Shown here piece by piece: positions 1-5,783 of a DNA stretch of 14,865 nucleotides. How positions within the stretch are numbered: the first letter of the stretch is position 1; each line of letters starts with the position of its first letter. A model generated the notes under the pieces. That model searched no databases, was not told the origin of the DNA, and saw only the letters and a program-made list of their open reading frames with translations. A program made the position numbers and the translations under genes. Source of the stretch: Nitrosomaritimum sp049414205 (lineage in GTDB: Archaea > Thermoproteota > Nitrososphaeria > Nitrososphaerales > Nitrosopumilaceae); NCBI GenBank assembly GCA_049414205.1, contig JBMSGE010000027.1, positions 1-14,865 of the forward strand, read 5' to 3'.

Positions 1-732
1 CCCAAAAAATTGCCAAAAACTGAATGGTTGCACTACTATTCTAGAATTTTTCCAATAACAGAGATAAACTCAACATACTATAGAATCCCTGATCAAAGCA
101 TTACAAAAAAATGGAACTCAGACACCCCAGATGGATTTTCCTTTACTGCAAAGTTTCCATCCATAATCACTCATGAAAATAAATTAAAAAACGTAAAGGA
201 ACATGTTTTCAAATTCTTATCATCACTTACACCAATGTATGAAAAGGTTTTAGCGTTGGTTTTACAACTTCCGCCTTCACTTTCATTTTCAGAAGCAAGA
301 CCAAGATTAGAAGAATTATTTTCATACCTGCCTGAAGATTTCAAGTATCCAATTGAAGGCAGACACGAGTCATGGTTTACAGATGAAGCCCTAGAATACC
401 TCAAAGAAAAAAACCATTGTTTGGTTTGGAATGAAGTGCAAGGAGTCAACAATCCAGCAGTAATCACCTCAGATTATGTGTACATACGATTAATTGGAGA
501 CAGAAGTATTCCAGAATCAGAGTTTGGCAAAGTAATAGTCAATCGGGAACAAGTAATTCAAAAATGGTCAAAAAAACTAAAAGAAATTCAAAATAAAGTT
601 AGTATGGCAATGATTATGGCAAACAATCATCTTGAAGGATTCGGACCATCAACTGCAAATACACTAAGAATGCAGTTAGGTTTAGAGGAATTGATATGGG
701 ATGAAAAAAAGCAGCAGAAACTTGAATTCTAA
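1..732 (+). CDS. DUF72 (YecE-like) family protein, 5' end outside window
   Basis: The frame is open from base 1 and ends at TAA 730-732, giving 243 visible residues. DUF72 proteins normally begin with a G-T-S-G-W-type strand about 20-30 residues before the first visible motif, so the true start is probably upstream; the TTG at 10 is likely internal. Family hallmarks seen are the E-I-N-S-T-Y-Y-R-I-P block near residue 20, F-S-F-T-A-K-F-P, the Y-V-Y-I-R-L-I-G-D-R strand, and N-N-H-x-E-G-F-G-P-S-T-A-N near the C-terminus. The family folds as a TIM barrel and its biochemical role is not established. The stop overlaps the stop of the convergent polymerase gene by four bases, so the two transcripts must overlap at their 3' ends. 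Family assignment is fairly sure; function is unknown. Confidence 0.85.
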   Translation, partial: PKKLPKTEWLHYYSRIFPITEINSTYYRIPDQSITKKWNSDTPDGFSFTAKFPSIITHENKLKNVKEHVFKFLSSLTPMYEKVLALVLQLPPSLSFSEARPRLEELFSYLPEDFKYPIEGRHESWFTDEALEYLKEKNHCLVWNEVQGVNNPAVITSDYVYIRLIGDRSIPESEFGKVIVNREQVIQKWSKKLKEIQNKVSMAMIMANNHLEGFGPSTANTLRMQLGLEELIWDEKKQQKLEF

Positions 733-2888
733 TTTTCAAACGGCTCAAGTATAGACTTGCAGCACTCTTCAAGTAGTTCAGAGTATTTTTTTGCATCATA
801 TTTTTTTGCAAATTCTATTGGCTCCACGCGATGTGACATTTTTCTAGAATAATCACTTATCACGTAACGGATTTTTTGTCCTGGTTCAACAGTACGTCCC
901 TCCCACTTTAGTTGGTTTAAGGCATCTGCCTGGATTGTGCGGCCTTTGTGCTGTCCGGTTCCTCGTGTAACCCGATTTGTAAAGGCCAGGTCCTCAGGCA
1001 GTAATTTGTGCGTAAATAGATGGTATTCATACTGCTTTTGGATATTTTTTGCCTCAGAAATAGAGTCTTTAATCTCAGAAATGGTGTTGCATTTTGCAAA
1101 TAAATTCAGAATGTCTTTTTGACACTGCTTGAAAAGTTTTGGTGTGTCTCGTCTCCGGGTTTCAATTCCACGTAGTTTTAGATTGCCGTCTGTTTTTGCT
1201 CCAAAGTATCTGTTTGCAACAGGCAAGTCAGAATTATTTTTTGATGGTAAAAACACAATCCACTTGTACACATCCAGAGATAATTCAAACCCTGTTTTGG
1301 ATGCAATTGTGTCACGTAATTCTTCATAGTCATCAACAGTGGAGTTTTTTTTATGTATCCATAATGAATCAACGATTCCATGCAGTACTGTAAAGTTTTT
1401 TTCTTCTGCTATTTTCATTGCATGTAATAATAACTGTCTGGCAAATGCACATACTGCCATATGTGCATCTATTCTTCCAAACTTTGCGTTGTTAAATCCC
1501 AAATATCCAAACGAAGTGACTAAAATCCATTTTAATGCAGCCTTTCTTTGTGAATATATTTCCGATTGAGTTTTGTTTTTTGTAGTTTCAATTAGTTCGG
1601 TGTATTTTTTCCTCTTATCTAATAAAAGATTCAAAGACTCCGGAACTATTCCTTTTCGTTTACAAATATGGTATCCAAGTTCTGGTACAACGTAAGTCGA
1701 GTCAGTACAGCATTTGCAGTTTATTGTCTCAGCTGAAATGTTTTTTTTCATCATTATATTTCCAAACAAAGACGCAAAATCAACTTCTCCAACATTTTCA
1801 TGAGGTCCAATTCGAGGCTCCAAAATAAGACCACCTCGATCTCCAACCAGTAAATCCAATCTTGTTTTGAATATTTCTGATGCAGTAGGCTTCCACGGAA
1901 TCAAGAGGTTTCGTTTTGTTGCATTATAGAACTGAACAGAGCTCATGCATTTTCCAATACTTGCTCTTGCTGCAATTTGGATTGGCAGTCTGCAAGTTCG
2001 TGAAATCTCAAATATTGCCTGAAGGGATTGCTCAGCCTCCCACAGGAATGCATTTGAGCGGTCAATGTGAATTCTGCCCAATAATTGCGTAGAAGTAGGC
2101 TTGAAATGAATCTGCCCATATGAAAAATATGAAGTCCCCCTTGTTTTTGGCATTAAAAGTGGGCGGTCTTCTTTTCCCAGGACTAGTTTGTCAGAAAGCC
2201 TGTTTTTTTCTGCCCTAAAAGCAAGAAATGGAAAGTCCCATGAATCCCCCTTTTTTGTAATTATAAAATCAGGGTCAATGTCTTTTATCATCTGGACACA
2301 GTCAAGAATCATTTGTTCTTCTGAATCAGATTCTAAAACAACATCATTGATTTGAATTGATTTTATTTTATCAGTGAACTTTGGAATTTTCCCAGTAGGC
2401 TCTGCATTTACTTGTAGGTTGATTTTTGTAAATGTAGGTAACGAGTAATTTGTTTCAGCAATGTCTGATTGCGGAATCCATTTTTTGTTTATTTCATATT
2501 TACCAAGAGGAAACAAATCATTTTCATACATGAATGTTTGAGCGGGCGGAATATCTACATTATACAATCGATACACACCAAACTCATCCAAGCCTTCAAT
2601 TGTTTTTCCCAATCTTAAAAGATTAGAAGAATTTTTTAGCGAAAGTTTCAGAACCTTGGATTCATTAAGGTCATATGCTTTTTCTATTTTCTTTATCCAT
2701 TCATGATTTTTTATTAAAGATGCAATCTGAGAGTTTTTCCATAATTTGTCTAGTTTGTATCTAGTGTTAGATGCAACATATAGTGAAGGAGTCCAGTTTA
2801 TTTCTATTCTATGTGATTTTTTATTTTTAATCCATAAAATAATTTTATCATCTAATGGATAAACATCAAAAAGCCATCCGCATGTCAT
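729..2888 (-). CDS. Divergent archaeal B-family DNA polymerase homologue with eroded exonuclease motifs
   Basis: A 719-residue protein with the PolB order of N-terminal domain, exonuclease domain, palm, fingers and thumb. Seen: motif A at D370 (V-D-F-A-S-L-F, with the usual Tyr replaced by Phe375), a Cys cluster after it (C391, C393, C394, C409), motif B at K453 to G461 (K-W-I-L-V-T-S-F-G), and motif C as H-G-I-V-D-S (503-508) where Y-G-D-T-D-S is usual. The second motif C Asp (D507), the main metal ligand with motif A Asp, is kept; the first is Ile. Exo I has N-A-E (161-163) in place of D-I-E, Exo II keeps D218, and Exo III has lost its Tyr and Asp (about 285-295). Proofreading is therefore probably absent while polymerisation may survive. 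It is the last gene of a four-gene unit: ATG 2888 overlaps the previous stop by four bases and no Shine-Dalgarno is visible, which suggests coupled translation. It could be a low-fidelity or structural PolB paralogue separate from the replicative PolB. Confidence 0.9.
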   Translation of the reverse strand: MTCGWLFDVYPLDDKIILWIKNKKSHRIEINWTPSLYVASNTRYKLDKLWKNSQIASLIKNHEWIKKIEKAYDLNESKVLKLSLKNSSNLLRLGKTIEGLDEFGVYRLYNVDIPPAQTFMYENDLFPLGKYEINKKWIPQSDIAETNYSLPTFTKINLQVNAEPTGKIPKFTDKIKSIQINDVVLESDSEEQMILDCVQMIKDIDPDFIITKKGDSWDFPFLAFRAEKNRLSDKLVLGKEDRPLLMPKTRGTSYFSYGQIHFKPTSTQLLGRIHIDRSNAFLWEAEQSLQAIFEISRTCRLPIQIAARASIGKCMSSVQFYNATKRNLLIPWKPTASEIFKTRLDLLVGDRGGLILEPRIGPHENVGEVDFASLFGNIMMKKNISAETINCKCCTDSTYVVPELGYHICKRKGIVPESLNLLLDKRKKYTELIETTKNKTQSEIYSQRKAALKWILVTSFGYLGFNNAKFGRIDAHMAVCAFARQLLLHAMKIAEEKNFTVLHGIVDSLWIHKKNSTVDDYEELRDTIASKTGFELSLDVYKWIVFLPSKNNSDLPVANRYFGAKTDGNLKLRGIETRRRDTPKLFKQCQKDILNLFAKCNTISEIKDSISEAKNIQKQYEYHLFTHKLLPEDLAFTNRVTRGTGQHKGRTIQADALNQLKWEGRTVEPGQKIRYVISDYSRKMSHRVEPIEFAKKYDAKKYSELLEECCKSILEPFEN

Positions 2889-3118
2889 TTTTTGTTTAGT
2901 AAGAATTGTATCATTTGATGTTGTATGAGAATCAAAGACATCATCAATGAAGATGTTGTGTATGGAGGTCCTTTGGAGTTAATTGCTTTGATGTAGCGAT
3001 AGCATTGCCGAATCATTTTGTTGAAGAGTTTTCTGTCTTCTGCACGAAGACTATCTCCAAATGCTTTCCAAGATTCTACCTCCTTTGAGAGTAGATCATC
3101 GTCTGGAAACAGACTCAA
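2885..3118 (-). CDS. Small helical protein B of the PolB cassette (77 aa)
   Basis: This 77-residue protein is not a family I recognise. It starts at TTG 3118, which overlaps the stop of the preceding gene as TTGA; a good Shine-Dalgarno AGGTGA (3125-3130) six bases upstream supports that start. It resembles the preceding gene product: both share a W-K-x-F-x-x-S-L segment, a D-(R/K)-x-L-F-(N/D)-x-M segment, then an aromatic/Ile-rich stretch with Y-I, and a final hydrophobic helix (S-L-M-M-S-L-I-L-I-Q-H-Q-M versus S-I-F-M-A-I-I-F-H-H-F-K). The two are probably tandem duplicates. Its position between the RecA-like gene and the polymerase gene, coupled to both, suggests a subunit or adaptor of that machinery; this is inference from context. 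The hydrophobic C-terminal helix could be an interaction helix, as it is amphipathic and short for a membrane span. Confidence 0.75.
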   Translation of the reverse strand: MSLFPDDDLLSKEVESWKAFGDSLRAEDRKLFNKMIRQCYRYIKAINSKGPPYTTSSLMMSLILIQHQMIQFLLNKK

Positions 3119-3354
3119 TTCATCTCACCTAGGCTCAAAATTTGCTTGAAATGATGGAAGATTATTGCCATAAAGATGGACTCAAGCCTAATTGGCCTAC
3201 ATGCCATCATACATGCAGAAATGTATAATCGGGCAGTGGCAAACATGTCATCAAAAAGTTCTTTGTCTTTTTTACAAAGAGATGAGCGAAATTTTTTCCA
3301 TTTTCTTTCCTCATGGTACAATGCAATTCGAAATGAAGGGACGGTTCTACCCAT
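3115..3354 (-). CDS. Small helical protein A of the PolB cassette (79 aa)
   Basis: A 79-residue, Lys/Arg-rich, probably all-helical protein of unknown family, paralogous to the next gene in the unit. Visible features are a basic first half (E-E-R-K-W-K-K-F-R near residues 15-23), K-D-K-E-L-F-D-D-M, three Cys/Met-rich helical turns around A-C-M-M-A-C, and a hydrophobic last helix. The start ATG 3354 is eight bases after the stop of the RecA-like gene; the Shine-Dalgarno GGTGAT (3358-3363), a perfect match to the archaeal GGAGGTGATC core, begins within the TAG stop of that gene. Translation of the two genes is thus closely linked. The pattern of paralogous pair plus degenerate RecA-like protein plus divergent polymerase suggests the two small proteins act as a pair, perhaps as a heterodimer; no function is known. 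Confidence 0.75.
   Translation of the reverse strand: MGRTVPSFRIALYHEERKWKKFRSSLCKKDKELFDDMFATARLYISACMMACRPIRLESIFMAIIFHHFKQILSLGEMN
3125..3130 (-). promoter_or_regulatory. Shine-Dalgarno site AGGTGA deciding a TTG start
   Basis: The minus-strand AGGTGA lies six bases before TTG 3118, within the last codons of small protein A. It is the reason for choosing the TTG as start of small protein B and supports internal re-initiation in the operon. Confidence 0.65.
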
Positions 3355-3357
3355 AAA

Positions 3358-3363
3358 ATCACC
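3358..3363 (-). promoter_or_regulatory. Strong Shine-Dalgarno site GGTGAT for small protein A
   Basis: Read on the minus strand, GGTGAT matches the centre of GGAGGTGATC. It overlaps the TAG stop of the upstream RecA-like gene by one base and lies three bases before ATG 3354. It fixes the start and shows the gene is translated inside a polycistronic message. Confidence 0.7.
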
Positions 3364-4202
3364 TAGTGGGAAGGAATAATTTCCAAGGTATCTTCATCAA
3401 GTAGCATAGATTGAGTTTTTCCCGTGTCACTGAGATGTACGGACAATGCATGGTAACTTTGCTTTATTTTGATGGTTCTAGAAAATAGTTGTAATAGCAT
3501 GCCATCAAACTGAGTTGGTAACCCAAGGGACACTATAACTAGACAGTTTTGAATGTTTTTGAGGGATTTTACAACTGTACGTAATATTTGCTGCATTTCT
3601 TGTGAGTTCAGGTAAGGATCGTTTGTGAAAAAATTAAGCAGATGAGTAATTATCACAATCTTTGTATCAAACTGTTTTATTGTATTTTGTAGATCATTTA
3701 CAATTAGATTTGCAAGTTGGTATACGGTAAATGTTCTGCAAGAAATTATTCCAGATAGAATTCTTTTTGCATCCAGTCCATATTGTTGTGCAAAATCAAC
3801 GCATTGATACAAATCAGAGCTATTAGCACCGTCAATTAACAATACCTTGGAATCAAGACCGCCATATCTGCAAGGAAGTTGTGCCCTGACACATAGTCGT
3901 TCTATTATTTTTTGAGTGTGAATTCCTGCAATGCAGATTTTTTGATTGAGAGTAAGAAAATGGAAAGCAGAATCAATTTGTTCAATATCAAATGTAAGTT
4001 TTGGTATTTCCGATGCTTTCTGAAATACAATGCTAGGAGGTTGTGTCTTGTGCTGCATTTTTCGTTGCTGTAATGAATCACTCAAGAGAGTACCGCAAAA
4101 AGGGCAAGGCTCCATACTATGATTTAGAGGAATCTCAGAGTCCAACTCTTTGAGAACATTGTTGCAGTGTCCGCAATAATACTGGAGTAGCGTCTTATTC
4201 AC
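3363..4202 (-). CDS. Zinc-finger protein with a degenerate RecA/RadA-like core
   Basis: A 279-residue protein starting at GTG 4202. Residues 10-36 hold two Cys pairs (C10-x2-C13 and C33-x2-C36), a zinc-ribbon pattern. Residues about 70-260 follow the RecA/RadA core: a strand ending in G-I-H-T-Q-K (about 93-98) sits where Walker A (G-x4-G-K-T) belongs; L-L-I-D-G-A-N (121-127) corresponds to RadA I-D-T-E-G-T with the catalytic Glu replaced by Ala; F-A-Q-Q-Y-G-L-D-A-K-R-I-L (137-149) and the following I-I-S-C-R-T-F-T-V-Y-Q match RadA helix and strand spacing; I-V-I-I-T-H-L (182-188) is the Walker B strand with Asp replaced by Thr. ATP binding and hydrolysis are therefore probably lost. It heads the unit that encodes two small proteins and a divergent PolB. 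The RecA-fold call rests on motif spacing only; a structure-based search would settle it. It may be a scaffold that contacts RadA filaments or the polymerase. Confidence 0.7.
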   Translation of the reverse strand: MNKTLLQYYCGHCNNVLKELDSEIPLNHSMEPCPFCGTLLSDSLQQRKMQHKTQPPSIVFQKASEIPKLTFDIEQIDSAFHFLTLNQKICIAGIHTQKIIERLCVRAQLPCRYGGLDSKVLLIDGANSSDLYQCVDFAQQYGLDAKRILSGIISCRTFTVYQLANLIVNDLQNTIKQFDTKIVIITHLLNFFTNDPYLNSQEMQQILRTVVKSLKNIQNCLVIVSLGLPTQFDGMLLQLFSRTIKIKQSYHALSVHLSDTGKTQSMLLDEDTLEIIPSH

Positions 4203-4224
4203 TTGGTTTTATGCGTAAATTTGG

Positions 4225-4231
4225 CTTAATA
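4225..4231 (-). promoter_or_regulatory. Weak TATA element for the RecA-like/PolB operon
   Basis: The minus strand has TATTAAG centred about 26 bases before GTG 4202, preceded by a purine-poor GC stretch. The spacing fits a leaderless transcript starting at or near the GTG. The match to the archaeal TATA consensus is only moderate. Confidence 0.4.
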
Positions 4232-4280
4232 GGGCAGGTAATGTCAGAATACCCCGATCAAAGTATGGTTTAAGATATTT

Positions 4281-4296
4281 TTGTTCATTTGAACAA
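4281..4296. promoter_or_regulatory. 16-bp palindrome TTGTTCATTTGAACAA, possible operator
   Basis: Two perfect 7-bp arms (TTGTTCA and TGAACAA) flank a TT centre. It lies about 80 bases upstream of the RecA-like/PolB operon start and 30-36 bases upstream of the candidate 42-aa gene on the plus strand. The form suits a dimeric transcription factor. No second copy was seen in the window. Confidence 0.4.
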
Positions 4297-4325
4297 CCTA
4301 GTTTTCTTATTTCAAAAAACCAATT

Positions 4326-4454
4326 ATGATCATGGCCCTTACCTTTCACATGATAAATAGAATCAGAGATGAAAAGACAGAGGAAAGAGTTTTTGATGCT
4401 AAAGATAGAAAATTTCAAAATCATCAAAATATGAGTACGGCATCTATTGCATAG
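4326..4454 (+). CDS. Candidate 42-aa small protein
   Basis: An open frame from ATG 4326 (or ATG 4332, which gives 40 residues) to TAG 4452-4454. The product is charged and looks helical in its middle, with I-N-R-I-R-D-E-K-T-E-E-R-V-F-D-A-K and an S/T-rich tail. It is unlike the random hydrophobic mixtures usual for spurious frames. No clear TATA box precedes it. The minus strand of the same region has a 72-aa frame that looks less natural. No family is recognised; this is a tentative call. Confidence 0.3.
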   Translation: MIMALTFHMINRIRDEKTEERVFDAKDRKFQNHQNMSTASIA

Positions 4455-4484
4455 TAAATTTTTGAAACGTTAAGATAAAGAAGA

Positions 4485-4664
4485 TTATTTGGTTTTAACT
4501 AGTTCTTTTATTTTTTTAAGATTAGCAATATTTGATTCATGGAACATGGTCAAAGTTTCTGCCAATGATTCAGGCAATACTCCTTTGAGATGATCAACGA
4601 ATTCATTACCACCAGAAATCATGTCATCAATTAGTTCTTCGATGTCGTTTTCCTTTTCTACCAT
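4485..4664 (-). CDS. Unrecognised acidic 59-aa protein
   Basis: ATG 4664 to TAA 4487-4485 gives 59 residues. The first half is acidic (V-E-K-E-N-D-I-E-E-L-I-D-D-M), followed by a G-G-N-E-F-V-D-H-L turn-helix, L-P-E-S-L-A-E-T-L, and a Lys-rich end (I-A-N-L-K-K-I-K-E-L-V-K-T-K). The regular amphipathic pattern suggests three short helices in a soluble protein. It stands alone on the minus strand between two spacers. No Shine-Dalgarno is visible; an AT-rich AATACTA about 25 bases upstream could serve a leaderless transcript. Function is unknown, but the composition makes it a likely real gene. Confidence 0.6.
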   Translation of the reverse strand: MVEKENDIEELIDDMISGGNEFVDHLKGVLPESLAETLTMFHESNIANLKKIKELVKTK

Positions 4665-4706
4665 GATTTATGAGAGATTAACTAGTATTCAATTGTTTAA
4701 AATGGT

Positions 4707-4757
4707 AGTTCACGCAAGGCCTAGAGGGGGCATTAATTAGAGCTCTTGCCGTGAACT
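4707..4757. repeat. Inverted repeat in the spacer between two small genes
   Basis: AGTTCACGCAAG (4707-4718) pairs with CTTGCCGTGAACT (4745-4757), 12 base pairs with one bulged C, around a 26-base loop that includes GAGGGGG. The stem is much richer in GC than the flanking spacer. It could be a structured RNA element, a terminator-like hairpin, or an operator with widely spaced arms. No tRNA or known RNA fold was recognised. The rest of 4665-4836 shows nothing else. Confidence 0.5.
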
Positions 4758-4836
4758 TCCTGATACTATATTATTTTGAAAATTACTTAACAAAATGCAT
4801 GTTCAAAACTCACAACAATATTCCAAAGCAGGCTAA

Positions 4837-5187
4837 TCAGAATATTGTTTTCTTAAAATCACTTATCGAGGATATAGTATGCTTAGTATGATGTCCGATA
4901 TCATGAATTGTGGAACCGTTGTATTTTTTATCAAGGTATCTGCCTGCCAAAATCATAGGTCCTCCAATAGCACATGTTACTCCTGTAGGTTCTGGAACCC
5001 ATAACATCAAGAATCCAACTTTTTGTAGTTTCTTGCCAGGAGCTGGTGCCTTTTGTAGACATCCAAGTGATTTTGAGGTATGAGAGGGATTAATTTTTGC
5101 AATATCAGAATAAAGGCTGGCTTTTCTGTGAGTTGTTTCGTGAATTTTTTTGAGTTTGTCTAAGCGTGCCTTTAGGTGGTCAACCAT
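4837..5187 (-). CDS. Unrecognised 116-aa protein with one hydrophobic segment
   Basis: ATG 5187 to TGA 4839-4837. The first 25 residues are basic and helical (K-A-R-L-D-K-L-K-K-I-H). Residues about 57-82 form a hydrophobic stretch interrupted by W-V-P-E-P-T-G and containing C-A-I-G-G-P-M-I-L-A-G, which may be a membrane hairpin or a buried glycine-rich core. The tail is rich in His (G-H-H-T-K-H, 98-103). Three His and two Cys could bind a metal, but no known motif is seen. It is a single gene on the minus strand, divergent from the Mn-type regulator 134 bases away, so the two may share a regulatory spacer. No function can be assigned; it may be lineage-specific. Confidence 0.65.
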   Translation of the reverse strand: MVDHLKARLDKLKKIHETTHRKASLYSDIAKINPSHTSKSLGCLQKAPAPGKKLQKVGFLMLWVPEPTGVTCAIGGPMILAGRYLDKKYNGSTIHDIGHHTKHTISSISDFKKTIF

Positions 5188-5290
5188 ACGATAATTTCCT
5201 TTAGAAAAGATTAGTTAAGATTCAAAGATCAAAACCAGACACCTGCAAGTCAATTTCAGATAACCTGAATACGACCAAAAAGACATTCAA

Positions 5291-5298
5291 TTATACTA
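5291..5298 (+). promoter_or_regulatory. TATA box for the MntR-like regulator
   Basis: TTATACTA is centred 27 bases upstream of TTG 5322. An in-frame TGA at 5307-5309 excludes any earlier start, so the spacing supports both the TTG start and a leaderless transcript. Confidence 0.55.
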
Positions 5299-5321
5299 GA
5301 TAGGCATGAAAAAATGCAATA

Positions 5322-5783
5322 TTGAATAAAAATACCAAGAGACTAGAGTCAATAAAGGCAGCACACAAGTCTGAAAGAACTAGTTTTAGTGTACGAATGG
5401 AGGATTATCTAGAAATCATTGCCGAATTAGTGGAGTTGAAAGGATATGCTACCACCTTGGATATTTCCAGATACATGCATGTTAGTGCTCCAAGTGTCAC
5501 CAAGATGCTTCAAAGACTAGATGAGAGCGGATTTTTAGAATATGAAAAATATCACGGGATAAACCTCACGCCAAAGGGAAACCAAGTAGCTGAGACAATT
5601 CGTCAAAAACATGGAATTTTGCTGGAATTCTTTGAGATTTTAGGAGTAGGATATGAGACTGCAAATCAAGATGCAGAAGGAATAGAGCATCACCTAAATC
5701 CAAAAACAATAAAGCAATTAAGAAAATTTATCACATTCTTAAAATCCAATCCAAAGATTTTAGAGAATTTTAAAAATCTTTAA
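5322..5783 (+). CDS. mntR: DtxR/MntR-family metal-dependent transcription regulator
   Basis: A 153-residue protein with an N-terminal winged helix-turn-helix (about 26-85, including T-T-L-D-I-S-R-Y-M and S-A-P-S-V-T-K-M-L-Q-R-L) and a C-terminal dimerisation and metal-binding helix pair (about 90-125). All six residues that bind Mn in Bacillus subtilis MntR are present at matching spacing: D28, E31, H97, E119, E122 and H123. Asp28 and Glu119 are the residues that mark the Mn type; Fe-type DtxR/IdeR have Met and Cys there. The SH3-like third domain is absent, also as in MntR. The start is TTG 5322, the only start after the in-frame TGA at 5307 besides the internal ATG of M26. A 14-base overlap joins its end to the convergent PIN-ATPase gene. 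Targets are not visible in this window. Confidence 0.88.
   Translation: MNKNTKRLESIKAAHKSERTSFSVRMEDYLEIIAELVELKGYATTLDISRYMHVSAPSVTKMLQRLDESGFLEYEKYHGINLTPKGNQVAETIRQKHGILLEFFEILGVGYETANQDAEGIEHHLNPKTIKQLRKFITFLKSNPKILENFKNL

Noticed and set aside
4209..4427. A 72-aa minus-strand frame upstream of the RecA-like gene
   Set aside because: Its first part is a run of mixed hydrophobic and Cys/Phe residues without domain pattern, it has no TATA or Shine-Dalgarno site, and it covers the likely promoter and palindrome of the operon.
4665..4836. A possible tRNA or known small RNA at the inverted repeat
   Set aside because: No cloverleaf, T-loop or anticodon arm can be drawn; only one long stem is present.
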